Shown here piece after piece: positions 24,081-34,769 of a DNA stretch of 64,000 nt. Origin of the DNA: Corbicula japonica. Its lineage: Eukaryota > Mollusca > Bivalvia > Venerida > Cyrenidae. Numbering within the stretch: position 1 is the first letter of the stretch; every line of letters begins with the position of its first letter. The notes below the pieces were generated by a model. It was not told the origin of the DNA. It ran no database searches and was given only the letters and a program-made list of their open reading frames with translations. The position numbers and the translations under genes were made by a program. The stretch is from assembly GCA_038501625.1 (NCBI GenBank), contig JAZAYU010000714.1, forward strand, positions 109,755 through 173,754, in the 5' to 3' direction.

Positions 24081-24941
24081 TATAGTCTGAACATTTTTAG
24101 AATGTGCTTCAAATTTGTTGTAGTTGTTGTTTAACTTACAAACAGTGAATAAAATATTAAGAAAAGCCTGATATTCAAAGTGCTATAAAGTAAGAATGTT
24201 TATTTGGTCAGTATCCATAGAAAATGACAAAATTTACCTTATAAAAACTTCCAGAGCAAAGTTCTTAATATTGCATAACACAGATCTAAGCAGGAAAGTT
24301 CAGTAGGTCATTGACCAGCAACAGGAGGAATGAACTAATACATCTTAACATATTAAGATTGAATCTAAATATAGCTGAAGACAGGTAAAACTATTGGAAT
24401 TTTGACACTTGAAATTTTCACCCTGCTACTAAAATTTTTGTTTCAAATTTTATCACTGAACAACCAGCGAATGAAATCTTCAGGAAAGATTGAATTTTAA
24501 GAATGGTATAAAGTTTGTGCCAAAATCTGGTTGATATCTGTAGAAAATCAAAGGTTAAAAACAGATTTTAAAAGAAAAAAAAATTTAAAACCCCAGCGCG
24601 GGGCCCCTGGGCAATTTAAGAACATGATTTTAAAAATTTGAGTAGAGATCATCAATATTCATACCAAATTTGATGACAATCGGATAAAAATGTGACCTCT
24701 ATTGCTTTAACAACATTTTTGCCTTAATCTGACCTAGTGACCTAGTTTTTGACCCAAGATGACCCAGTTTCGAAAGGGATTGCCACACCATCAAGAGAAA
24801 CATTCTGACCAAGTTTGATGACAATCGGTTAAAAATTGTGGCCTCTATCGCGTTAACAAACAAAATGTTGACAGACGACGGACATCTGGTCCCTCTATGA
24901 TAACAATAGCTCACTCAGAGCCTTTGGCTCTGGTGAGCTAA

Positions 24942-25830
24942 AAACAAAGAAGGTGGAAATATGTACAAAGTTTTGACCCAGCAAGCCAATCATTTTGTGT
25001 AAAAAGAATGACTAACAATGTCCACACAGGCCCAGCCATAAGTCAACACAAGGCCTTAATTTAGATAAACTTTATAGAGGATCAGTAGGCGTAGCATCAT
25101 AAAATATATAAACCCTAATATGCTTAAAGTTTGAGAATAAAAGATGTTTTCTCCAATAAGCTGCTATAGATACCAGATATCTGCATGAAACAAATTGTAA
25201 AATAAATTAGTAGGCCTTAATACAAAAATATTGCTACAATAAGTTGAAACAAAAACTGAAAACTTTATCATAAACTGCCTACATAAATCTATACAAAAAC
25301 AATTTTCCAAAAGGGCATGGGCAATAGTGACCCCATGGCCCCCATCTAGATAAATTTTGTAAAGCACCTTTAGAATATGCAGCATATAAAAAATATAAGC
25401 CAGCTAGGGCTTGCAGATAGTAAATAACTTGATTTATTTTCTGTTTACCTATTAGCATTACCATTACCTGTAGCTATTATCAAAAAGAATTCTGCATGAT
25501 ACAACACATGTTTAGGAAATAGGTAAGCCTTTGAAAATTGCTACAAAGTTTTGAGAGAATTGGATAAAATGTTTTGTTCTAATCACAACTAACAACTTAA
25601 ACACAAACTGTCAAAGGCGGCAGCATTGCTACCCAGCCATCCAACTGCCAATATGCCCACCCATCTACTTTTTGCCAGTCTTCAAGAGAAAACTTTTGTT
25701 GAAAACTCTGACTAAAAATCAAACCAATGCAAAATTCAAAATAACTCCACAACACATGACAAATATTTCAAATTTATTATACATTTATATCAAAAACCTG
25801 TAAAATGTTATGAGAATACAATAAGCTTAA
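24942..25830. other. Intergenic, decayed core-like repeats
   Basis: Phrases such as AGGCCTTAATTTAGATAAAC and GGCAATAGTGACCCCATGGC recall old, decayed units of A-type cores. No ends visible. Confidence 0.4.
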
Positions 25831-27380
25831 ACAAGAGGACCCTTAGGGCCCTGGGTCGCTCACCTGAGTACAAAAGTACTCTCAGTTTTACCCCAGAGCC
25901 AACATTTAAATAATGCTGGTAAAGGGTCTCTTCACAATACTCAACAGGAAATATCCGAGGCCAGTCAGAGTTGCATTAGTTTCAGAGAAAAACGATTATT
26001 TATGTAAACTAAGAGAACCCCAGGGCATGGCCAATTTTGGCCCAGGGGATATAATTTGAACAAACTTGGTAGAAATCCACTAGACAATGCTACATACCAA
26101 ATATCTCAGCTTAAGGCATGAGGTTTCCAGTACAAAGATTTTTAAAAATTGCCTTTTTTACAAATTGAGAGTCCCCAGGGCGGGGCAAATATTGACCCCA
26201 GGGCCAACATTTAAACAATGTTGTTAAAGGGTCTCTACACAATACTCAGCACCAAATATCTAAGATCTAGTCCTATTAGTTTTGGAGAAAAAATGATTTT
26301 CATGTTTTTCCTATATATTTATATGTAAACCAAGAGAACCCTAGGGCGTAGCGGTTTTTGGCCCAGGGGACATAATGTGAACAAATTTAGTAGACATCCA
26401 TTAGACAATGCTATTTACCAAATATCTAAGCTGTATGCATTGTGGTTTGTGAGAAGAAGATTTTTAAAGATTTCCTTTATAAGTCTATGTAAAATGAAGT
26501 GACCCCTGGGGCGGGGCCAATTTTGACCCCAGGGAAATAATTTGAATAATCTTTGTAGAGTTCCACTAGAGGGTGCTAAATGCCAAATATCTAAGCTCTA
26601 GGCCTTGTGGTTTCAGACAAGAAGATTTTTAAAGTTTTTCCTATATAGATCTATGTAAAATGAAGTGACCCCTGGGGCAGGGCCAATTTTGACCCCAGGG
26701 AAATAATTTGAACAATCTTTGTAGAGTTCCACTAGAGGGTGCTAAATGCCAAATATCTAAGCTCTAGGCCTTGTGGTTTCAGACAAGAAGATTTTTAAAG
26801 TTTTTCCTATATAAGTCTATGCAAAATGAAGTGACCCCTGAGGCGGGGCCAATTTTGACCCCAGGGAAATAATTTGAACAAACTTTGTAGAGTTCCACTA
26901 GAGGATGCTAAATGCCAAATATCTAAGCTCTAGGCCTTGTGGTTTCAGACAAGAAGATTTTTATAGTTTTTCCTATATAAGTCTATGTAAAATCAAGTGA
27001 CCCCTGGGGCGGGGCCAATTTTGACCCCAGGGCTATAATTTGAACAATCTTGGTATGGGACCACTAGGTGATGCTACACAGCAAATATCAAAGTTCTAGG
27101 CCTTACGGTTTCAGAGAAGAAGATTTTTTAAAATTTCATGTTCAAAATCTATTTTTAACCTCTGTGACCTAGATAGGCAATGGACTGGAACCATTTGAAC
27201 AATTTTGGTAAAGCTTCATGCAGGTAACATTCCTGCCAAGTTTCAGCAAGATTGGCCCAGGAGTTCAGGAGAAGAAGTCGTTTGAAGAAAAAGTTGACGA
27301 TGCACGGACGCACGCACGGACGACGGACATCAGGCGATCACAAAAGCTCACCATGAGCACTTCGTGCTCAGGTGAGCTTA
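25831..27380 (+). mobile_element. Hairpin-ended element A2 with about 166-bp tandem core
   Basis: Left end ACAAGAGGACCCTTAGGGCC (hairpin GGACCCttaGGGCC) and CGCTCACCTGAG. Right end ACGCACGGACGACGGACATC, hairpin TGAGCACTTCGTGCTCA and GGTGAGCTTAA. Core units recur at 26501, 26667, 26832 and 26999 (165-167 bp), with GACCCCTGGGGCGGGGCCAA as the common block. Same family as A1. Confidence 0.77.
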
Positions 27381-27499
27381 AAAAGAAACTGCAATAATAA
27401 TATAATTTGGGAAAAGGTTGTTATTTCTTGTAATGATGTCAAAACATTGAGCAGACAACATTGCTTATAATGCATTTTGTGGTAAAATAACATTATATA

Positions 27500-27561
27500 G
27501 TCAAACAAGCAACAAGACCACCTATAAGTGGTCAAACAAGCAACAAGACCACCTATAAGTT
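27500..27561. repeat. 31-bp direct duplication
   Basis: GTCAAACAAGCAACAAGACC plus eleven bases occurs twice in tandem with one terminal mismatch. Confidence 0.9.
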
Positions 27562-27719
27562 ATGAAGAAATAAAAGATAAGCATGTTCCTTAAAATTAAA
27601 GTAACTACTAAATTGTCAAAATATAAAATCAAAGACACCTTTCCATGTGATGTGTCCTATACATTAAAAAAAATTCATAAATTAAAAAAAATTATTTAGG
27701 CACTTAAAGCATAAACACT

Positions 27720-27955
27720 AACCTTTACTCAATGGGATATTTCTTTTGTCACATGTGCAAACAGTCTAGATCCAGATCAGCCTGCACATCTGTGCCATAT
27801 GAGCTTGACTGTTTGCTTTATATTAATTAGTGTGTTTCTGTCTAAAAAGCAATCAGTGTACATCAAGATCAAATGGCAAACATGTGCTGGCTGATCACAA
27901 TCTATACAGGTTGTCCATTGGTTATGAGGAGTATCTATGGAATAAAATGTAAAGG
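27720..27955. mobile_element. M1 MITE, diverged full copy
   Basis: CCTTTACTCAATGGGATAT, CAGTCTAGATCCAGATCAGC, then CAGTGTACATCAAGATCAAA and GGAATAAAATGTAAAGG. Confidence 0.68.
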
Positions 27956-29261
27956 AATTGGGATTCTGTTGTGGCCACATTTCTTTGAAATAAATCATAT
28001 TTTAGAAGTGTGTTTATCAAACTTCTAAGTTCACATCATGGCTAAAATTAAAACTGCTAACAGCAGGGACTTCAATAGTTTTTGAAGACCAGGCGTCATC
28101 TGACCTATACTGATAGTTTTCAAGGGGTTATAATCAGATTGTAGCGAGTCATATCTTTGATTAATTGAACTTCAATACTTACAAAATTGGTTTAACTCCA
28201 TTTTAATTTATTTTCAAGGGTCAAATTAGTGTTTTCTTCATATATTTTAAAATGCCAAAGACACAATATTCATCTTAAGTGTTGGAAAATTTGACCACTA
28301 TTCCTAAATTCTTCTGCATCAAAATGACCCCAAGTTCAGGATCAGGTGGGGTCAAAAATTCAAATTTGCTTACATCAAAATGCAAAAATCTGCATCTATT
28401 GTAATTCCTGTAACAGCAAAAAATAAACAATAATATAAAAACATTGCCAGCAAAACAAGTATCGCTCTTTTTTTATCAAACAAAACAAGAAGCAAGATTG
28501 TTCTTATCAAGCAACTGAATAAGAAAATTTGGCACTTATTAAAAAAAAACAACAGTTTTTGGAATCTCGCATTTAAAACAACTAAATTAAAAATTGTTTG
28601 TAAAATCTTTTTAAATTACTGGATGTTTTTAATTTCTTCAAGTTTCTGGATTTCACATTCAACACCATTACTTGTTGAAATTGTTGTAAAATCTTTTAAT
28701 GAAATTTTGAAATTTCTCACATTTTATAATTAAAATGAACTGTTACTTTGGACAAAAGAAAATAATTTTATGAAATGGTTCAACACTCTACTCAATGGGA
28801 AATGGTTGTTATCCCATGGGTGAACAGTTTAGATTCAGAGAAGTCGACACATGGATGCTGTCTGATCAGGATCTATATTGGTCGCCCGCAAGATGTAACA
28901 CATATCTATTAAGTAAAGGGTTAAATGAATTTGAAACAAAAAAAAGGTATGATATTTTGTAATTGAATTATATACTCATATATACATGCATTTATATTAC
29001 TGCCTTGAACAGGTTCGATTAAATCAAGCCTGTAATATTTTGATTATTTGTAATGTCTGATGGCTTTCAGTTTCTTTTTCATTACAAAAATGATGGAAAT
29101 GTGTTGTTATACTGGAACTAGGTTCAGTATATAACATTTCAAGATTTTCTCTATTATTTCATAGGCACAGTGACTGACTGGTTATACAAGTTTTAAGAAG
29201 TTCTGCATTCTTTATACACTGATCATTATGGCACATACTGCTCTTTGATGTGATGATTCAC
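27956..29261. other. Intergenic / possible 3' flank of the unknown gene
   Basis: Apart from the M1 copy at 28783, nothing recognised. The poly(A) site of the minus-strand gene should lie here or in the repeat to the right. Confidence 0.45.
28783..28924. mobile_element. M1 MITE, single module
   Basis: ACTCTACTCAATGGGAAA, CAGTTTAGATTCAGAGAAGT ... CTGATCAGGATCTATATTGG, end AGTAAAGGGTTAA. Confidence 0.7.
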
Positions 29262-29465
29262 TAACTCAGGGACTTGAAGTTTCACTTTAAATGAGATGAT
29301 TCAATGACACAGGAACTTGAAGTTGCACTTTTAATGAGATGATTCACTGACACAGGGTTCTAAAGTTGCACTTTTAATGAGATGATTCAATGACACAGGG
29401 ACTTGAAACTGATCTCACCAACACAGGGACTTGAAGTTGCTTCATTAACACAGGGACTTGAAGTA
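29262..29465 (-). repeat. Short tandem repeat across the stop codon and 3' UTR of the unknown gene
   Basis: About six imperfect units (roughly 27-45 bp apart) share the core ACACAGGGACTTGAAGT (plus strand). On the gene strand this is ACTTCAAGTCCCTGTGT, which encodes the last residues before the stop in the first unit. Confidence 0.7.
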
Positions 29466-29580
29466 AAGAGCTTTCAGGAGTTGTGTATCAGACATATCAA
29501 ACACTGATCGTATGGCAGCATTGGAACTTGTGCTGAACAATTCACGACAGGCTTGTAATCGGGATACAGCAACTTCAATG
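29445..29580 (-). CDS. Unknown 434-aa protein, last exon with stop
   Basis: A 136-nt coding part after TTGTGTTTTTCAG. Its first C completes Asn. It continues IEVAVSRLQACRELFSTSSN, then AAIRSVFDMSDTQLLKALYF and KSLC, with TAA at 29445-29447. The last codons (YFKSLC-stop) coincide with the first unit of a short tandem repeat that continues into the presumed 3' UTR (29260-29460). No clear AATAAA on the minus strand was identified; ATTAAA hexamers occur inside the repeat units. Confidence 0.85.
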
Positions 29581-29905
29581 CTGAAAAACACAATATCACA
29601 ATCTATTAAATAGTACCACTATAGCTGATACAAGTGTAATGTAGTTCAGGCAGTGTGTTCACAGTACCTCTAAATAATCAAAGTTGGTTTGAGGTTCCAT
29701 GCCACTTATGCATTGTTTAACTGATTTTTTATCAAGAAAAAGAAACACCTAGAGAGCACCTTATGCCAGACTGTGGTGGCTGATTTTGATTAGTGTCTGG
29801 TACGAATGTATTTACATTTGTTAAGTTGCTTCAAAATAAATGGTGCAATATAATATTCAAATAAAGATAATGCCGGAGATAATGGACTCATGAGTTTATG
29901 AAATA

Positions 29906-30890
29906 CTGTAGAATCTCGAAAATAAGCATATACACTTATTTTTGAATTTGTGATGCTTTTATGCGCTTATTTTTAGATATGAGAATTTAAGCCGTCAAAT
30001 GTGCGCTTATTTTTGATAATGTGCTTATATTTAAGCCACCAAATATGCGCTTATATTTGATATGCGCTTATATTTAAGCGCCAAATATGCGATTAATATG
30101 CACTTATAGCTTAGATCAACTGACCACATGCTTATGTTTTATACAAACAAAAAAAGACAGGCACACATTACGCATGCATTAAACATAATCAAAACACATT
30201 TGCAGTCTTTGAAGAGAAAGAAGTGTGCATGTTCATTTACAAATTTACAAGAATAGATCATCAGTATTATCTAATATACTGATTATTAGTCCATGCAGAC
30301 AAAAAAGTAGCCAAACATTATATATTCATATGGCCTAGTATGATTTATTTAAGTATTTTCTCTCTACAGTAAGATTTCCAGTTTCATTTTAGTTTTATTT
30401 TGAGTTTCATCCATTATTTATTTTAAAACAATATTGCAAATGCACAAAAATATTTCTTCAATCAATATAAGTGGTCCCAAACAAACATTGACAACCTCAG
30501 TACTTTATTACATTTTACTCAAACAAAAGAATTTAATGGTTCACTACGGGAATATCAATTCGAGTTGTTCACACCTTACTGGCTTATACAGTTAATTGAT
30601 CTTTGTTAACGATACAGGTATACTGTAATTATCTTTAACTGAAAGACCGATTTAGCTCCCAGCTTACTGCAACTTTAACCACTGACCTATGGAGGGGTGC
30701 ATATATGCGCTTATTTTTGGGATATATTTCACCTGTAATGGGCGGGTATGCACTTATTTTTGGGGTAGTTTTTACGGTAAGGAACGAGTATGCGCTTACT
30801 TTTAGGTATAAGTTTTCTGTAAGAGAAATATGCGCTTATTTTCAGTATGCTCTTATATTTGATTATGCGCCCATTTTCGAGATTCTACAG
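29906..30890. mobile_element. TA-flanked TIR element, possibly pogo-derived
   Basis: Perfect TIRs CTGTAGAATCTCGAAAAT (29906) and ATTTTCGAGATTCTACAG (ends 30890) are flanked by TA. Both subterminal regions repeat the motif TATGCGCTTATTTTTG in inverted arrangement. The middle (30130-30690) is AT-rich without a transposase. The TIR style and TA target suggest a pogo/Tigger-type non-autonomous element; that class call is inference. Confidence 0.78.
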
Positions 30891-30967
30891 TATGTAGTGA
30901 ATATCAATGTATTTGAGTATCAAAGAGTTATTCTGTCCCTCACCTCTATCCTCCCTTAACCCCGTTT

Positions 30968-31048
30968 TGTATCCATTTCAACCAATCAGATGTTTAAGAT
31001 TTAAGACTGGTCTCCAATCTCAGTTTTATAACCTTGGGCCAAAATCTC
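30968..31048. mobile_element. Palindromic MITE M2, copy 5 (half)
   Basis: Only the right half is present: TTTCAACCAATCAGATG, AGACTGGTCTCCAATCTCAG, TTTTATAACCTTGGGC. Confidence 0.65.
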
Positions 31049-31255
31049 AGTGATTTTCAAGGCCTCACATTATAAAACTCTTAGAAGTGACCATTCTCAA
31101 AATTCTAGAATTGAATTAGTAAGTTTTCAACCAACAGCATTTTTATTGTTGTCCTTAGGCACAGAATTTACTTTTTTGAAGAAGAATCTTCCATTTCCTT
31201 TTAAAGTCTATGTAAAATTACTTTCACCATTTATCCTTACTATTTTTCTGGTATC

Positions 31256-31497
31256 TTAACCCTTTCCTCCATATATACACATTTTTACACATGTGCGACC
31301 AGTGTAGATCCAGATCAGCCTGCACATCCATGCCGTCTGATCAGGATATGCACTGATCACATTTTGGTCAGAAATAAACTAACAAATCAAAAAGCAAACA
31401 GTGCAGATCTTGATCAGACAACACAGATATGCCGGCTGATCTGGATCTACACTGTTCGCCCATGCAATAAATGTGTGTCTATGGAGGAAAGGGTTAA
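31256..31497 (+). mobile_element. M1 MITE, near-consensus copy
   Basis: TTAACCCTTTCCTCCATA to TATGGAGGAAAGGGTTAA. Each of the two modules is an imperfect palindrome of about 57 bp with GATC at symmetric places; linker TTGGTCAGAAATAAAC. TTAA at both ends with CCC/GGG inside is the signature of piggyBac-type insertions. Confidence 0.9.
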
Positions 31498-31570
31498 ACA
31501 ATTTATACAGTATGCAATGACATTTTGTCATTACCAAACATGATGTCTAATTCCAGTAGTATATTTTCTC

Positions 31571-32011
31571 TTAACCATTTGCCCCATATATACAGGATTT
31601 ATGCTATATGTGAACAGTGTAGATCCAGATAAGCTGGCACATTCATACTGTCTGATCAAGCTCTACATTGTATGCTCCTTGGTCAGAAATAACCAAATAG
31701 ATCAAAAGTGAGAAAGTGTAAATACCGATCAGATGGCACTTATATGTGCAAGCTGATCTGGAGCTGCACTGTTTGATTTCTGGTCAGAAATAATCTAATA
31801 AATCAAAAGTGAACAGTGTACATTCTGAACAGATGGCACTGATGTGCCGGCTGATCTGGATCTGCAATGTCTGCTTTTTGGTCAGAAATAACCCATGAAA
31901 CTGAACAGGGTAGATACTGATCAGATAACACTGATCTGCCTGCTGATCTGGATCTACATTGTTTGCACATGAATAACAGTCGGAGTCATATCCCATGGAG
32001 CCAAGGGTTAA
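31571..32011 (+). mobile_element. M1 MITE, expanded copy with four modules
   Basis: TTAACCATTTGCCCCATA to CCAAGGGTTAA. Four palindromic modules starting near 31615, 31715, 31817 and 31910 are separated by three linkers that all contain TGGTCAGAAATAA. Normal copies have two modules and one linker. Confidence 0.88.
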
Positions 32012-32047
32012 ACTGATGATTGAAACAAAATTTGATTGAATGCCTAC

Positions 32048-32120
32048 TTGTTTTCTCTGAACTGATCTTCCACGTCGGAGAAAGCTCTTACTAAGTGGTC
32101 ACCACTGTCTGCATCCAGAC
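32048..32120 (-). CDS. Unknown 434-aa protein, exon 6
   Basis: A 73-nt exon between TATATTGTTTAG and ACAA|gtaggc. It enters taking two bases (Gly), leaves in phase 2, and encodes LDADSGDHLVRAFSDVEDQF plus REN. It is an acidic helix-like segment. It lies next to the four-module MITE copy (31571-32011). Confidence 0.82.
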
Positions 32121-32486
32121 CTAAACAATATATCAACAAACACTTGATATTGCTATCAAATAAAGAGGATTTCATTCATATAATCAAATACTGGATGGTC
32201 AGTTTTCTTTGAGAAAAACAATTCCAATACTGTACAGCATAATATAGAGTTTTCTATATAGCAATATTAAATTTTGCCAGAAAGTTAAAAATTATCATGT
32301 AAATGCTCTAAGGCTGCCTCCAAATGAACCCTTTTTCTGGAAATCTTACACACGAAACCTGATTCTGATCAATCAGCCAATATGTGAGCACTTATTTGGT
32401 CGGCACTGATCACAGATGTGATTATAGTTACAAACACCAGTCCTATATACAGTAAAACCCCTTGTAAAGACCAACCTGATAATAAG

Positions 32487-32582
32487 ACCACTATATCAGT
32501 GTTCACTTTACCACTATATTGGTGTTCACTTTACCACTACATCGGTGTTCACTTTAACACTATATTGGTGTTCACTTTAACA
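32487..32582. repeat. 25-bp tandem repeat
   Basis: Four units of ACTATATTGGTGTTCACTTT plus five bases, preceded by TACAGTAAAACCCCTTGTAA, which may be the end of a small TA-target MITE. Confidence 0.8.
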
Positions 32583-32632
32583 GACTGCATCATTTTCAAC
32601 CACCCCACTATTAAGGCTCCCTTTGTACAGTC

Positions 32633-32778
32633 CAGGGCCAAAGATCATAACACTAAATCTGGAGACCAGTCTCAAATCTCAAGCTTCTGATTAGCTAAAA
32701 TGGCGACTGGTCACCATATCAGCCAATGGAGATTTTAGACTGGTCTCCAATCTTAGTTTTATAATCTCGGTCCCTGTA
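32633..32778. mobile_element. Palindromic MITE M2, copy 6
   Basis: Both arms present (GGAGACCAGTCTCAAATCTC ... GACTGGTCTCCAATCTTAG), with part of the right arm deleted. It lies immediately downstream of exon 5 of the unknown gene. Confidence 0.75.
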
Positions 32779-32798
32779 GTAGTTAATCTGCATGTTAC

Positions 32799-32930
32799 CT
32801 CCACTGCGATGGTCAGTTGAAGGCACCTTGCCACTGTTGATCATTTCAGTGATGTCACATTCTATTGTCACCCAGATGTTTTGCATATCTTCGTTTTCCC
32901 GGAAGGTGACCTCAGCATTCTCCAGCTGGG
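32799..32930 (-). CDS. Unknown 434-aa protein, exon 5
   Basis: A 132-nt exon between TTTTTTATTCAG and GGAG|gtaaca, phase 1 in and out, encoding QLENAEVTFRENEDMQNIWV then TIECDITEMI and NSGKVPSTDHRSG. It is acidic and probably mixed helix/strand. An element of the ATGGGTGTTCAG family starts only 27 bases upstream of the acceptor, and a palindromic MITE lies just past the donor, so the exon is hemmed in by repeats yet intact. Confidence 0.85.
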
Positions 32931-32956
32931 CTGAATAAAAAAACAAACATCACTGA

Positions 32957-33190
32957 CTAGATGGGTGTTCAGTTGAACACTTGTGTGGCCCTCTGGTACT
33001 TCGTCAGAATAAAACAAGTACAAAAGGGACATAACTCCATCAAATGTAACCTTAACCTTAAAAATTTTAGATCATCACAACTGTGTTGTCAGAAGCAATA
33101 TCATTTGAAAGTATGGTGAAGAAATATTAAGAAATGGCAAAGTTTTAGCCAATTTTAAGTTTTCGCGACAGCCAACAAAGCATTCCCTTT
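32957..33190 (+). mobile_element. Element of the ATGGGTGTTCAG family, copy K2
   Basis: Starts CTAGATGGGTGTTCAGTTGA, followed by the same GGCCCTCTGG and CATAACTCCATCAAATGTAA blocks as K1. The right end is indistinct near TTTTCGCGACAG. It begins 27 bp upstream (in gene sense) of the exon 5 acceptor. Confidence 0.6.
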
Positions 33191-33421
33191 GTATAACATT
33201 TTCTTCTAACATGTTTAAAGGGCAACACAAAAACTAAGAGCTTGGAACACAGAAAGCCAGTAACTTCATATTCTCTTTTCCCATCTACATTTCCCATTAA
33301 TATTCATGGAATAGTAAATTTCATGGAATTTGTGGGTATATTCGCACCTCTATCACTTTCTAACTTGAAATGCACATCATTAGAAGATATTCCCCCTACA
33401 TTATGTGCTGATTACAAACCT

Positions 33422-33489
33422 TTAACCCTTTCCTGAATCTGAACTGTTCGCCCTAGCGATAAAGGTGTTTCTATCCAAGAAAGGGTTAA
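33422..33489 (+). mobile_element. M1 MITE, minimal copy (68 bp)
   Basis: TTAACCCTTTCCTGAATC, one half-arm ending TGAACTGTTCGCCC, then ATCCAAGAAAGGGTTAA. Both modules are almost entirely deleted while the TTAA ends are kept. Confidence 0.82.
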
Positions 33490-33862
33490 AAGATAACAAG
33501 TGAAAACTAGAGAAGCCACAAATCAATGAAACCAGGATGGGTCATGTTGTAAAGGAAGTATTTGGTTGATAACAGTAGAAACTACCTAAAAACTGATGCT
33601 TGCTTGGTTAAACTTAGAATCTCAATGAATTATGAAATATCCTAAAATATGAAATATTCCTTTGTATACATAGGTTCACAGAAGTCTTTCCAATTTAAGG
33701 GAGAAGTCAACTAGGATTTTGGCTTTCTCCCAATGACACATATCGAGAAAAATTTCTCCCTTGGTTGAGCAGAGGAAGAAGTTTGGGACATTCAGGAGTC
33801 TCTTTCTCCCAAATCTCCCTCTAAGCCATAGCCTGGAACTGCAAACAGCATTCCATTATCTA

Positions 33863-34090
33863 GTAACCCTTTACTCCATAGATACACCATTACTGTGTGG
33901 GAGGACAGTGTAGATCTAGATCAGTCAGTGCATTTTGTGCCTTCTGAACAGGATCTACACTCTTCGCTTCTATATTCTTTTAGGTTATTTCTGACTGAAA
34001 TGTGACCAATGCAGACCCAGTTCAGAAAGCATGAATGTGCAGGCTGATCCAAATCTGCATTGGTCACAAAAGCACTGAAACTCTATAATT
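33863..34090 (-). mobile_element. M1 MITE, full copy, right end indistinct
   Basis: GTAACCCTTTACTCCATAG, CAGTGTAGATCTAGATCAGT, reversed linker TTTTAGGTTATTTCTGA, module CAATGCAGACCCAGTTCAGA. Confidence 0.75.
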
Positions 34091-34222
34091 TGTCACATTA
34101 GTGTAATAACGGTATTATATCTCCTTCATATTTCAATGGTACTTATACTGTTAATGCACTAAAGTGACAATAAAGGGTTTAAACATTAATTGTCAGTATT
34201 TCATTAAACAAAACAACCATAC

Positions 34223-34333
34223 TTTTGATTTCAAGAGCCTTAGTAGAAGCCGCATCTGTCCCGCTACCTTGGGAGGGTCTATCCCATTCAGAAAAGTTCG
34301 AACCTATGACGTTGGATGCACCAGCATGTTCCC
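34223..34333 (-). CDS. Unknown 434-aa protein, exon 4
   Basis: A 111-nt exon between TTACTTGTTGCAG and AAAA|gtatgg, phase 1 in and out (36 full codons, EHAGASNVIG to TKALEIK). It is Ser/Gly/Ala-rich and looks like a flexible linker. The donor (gtatgg) is weaker than the others. Because it is symmetric, skipping it would keep the reading frame, so it could be an optional exon. Confidence 0.72.
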
Positions 34334-34371
34334 CTGCAACAAGTAAACAAGTGATATTGCTAAGCAACAAA

Positions 34372-34496
34372 TAATCTCTGATTGAGAAATGAACAGTGTA
34401 GATCCTGATCAGATGGCATGATTGAGTTGGCTGGTCTACACTGGTTTACACAGATAAAACACATACAATGTATGTATGGACTATGGTAAAAGGGTT
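34372..34496 (+). mobile_element. M1 MITE, second module and right end
   Basis: CAGTGTAGATCCTGATCAGA, shortened right arm (GGCTGGTCTACACTGG), end GGTAAAAGGGTTA. Confidence 0.7.
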
Positions 34497-34572
34497 ATGG
34501 TAACAAATAAGATTTATGATAAATGTTCTGCATTAGTTTCTAGTGACTGTGCCATACATGTAAATTGAATCT

Positions 34573-34680
34573 TAAAACTAACAGCATACATTCTGATCAG
34601 ATGGCACAAATGTGCTGACTGATCAGGATCTACACTGTTTGCCCCCTGTGATAAGTCATAATAATGGAGAAAAGGGTTAA
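34573..34680 (+). mobile_element. M1 MITE, second module and right end
   Basis: CAGCATACATTCTGATCAGA ... TGATCAGGATCTACACTGTT, end GGAGAAAAGGGTTAA. Confidence 0.72.
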
Positions 34681-34769
34681 ATCTTTCATTAAAAAACACC
34701 AAATACAAGCACATTTCAGGGAACCTTCCATGTCATTTCGGGGAACTACAAGGGATGATCAATCTTAAT

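Larger units (their letters stand above)
23099..24941 (+). mobile_element. Hairpin-ended element A3, carrying nested MITEs
   Basis: Starts ACAAGAGGGTCAATAGCCTT then CGCTCACC. Ends TAGCTCACTCAGAGCC, hairpin AGAGCCtttGGCTCT and GGTGAGCTAA. The right half has two core units resembling those of A4 (GACCTAGTGACCTAGTTTTT, TTTGATGACAATCGG). Two M1 copies (23411, 23839) and an M2 copy lie inside. Confidence 0.65.
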
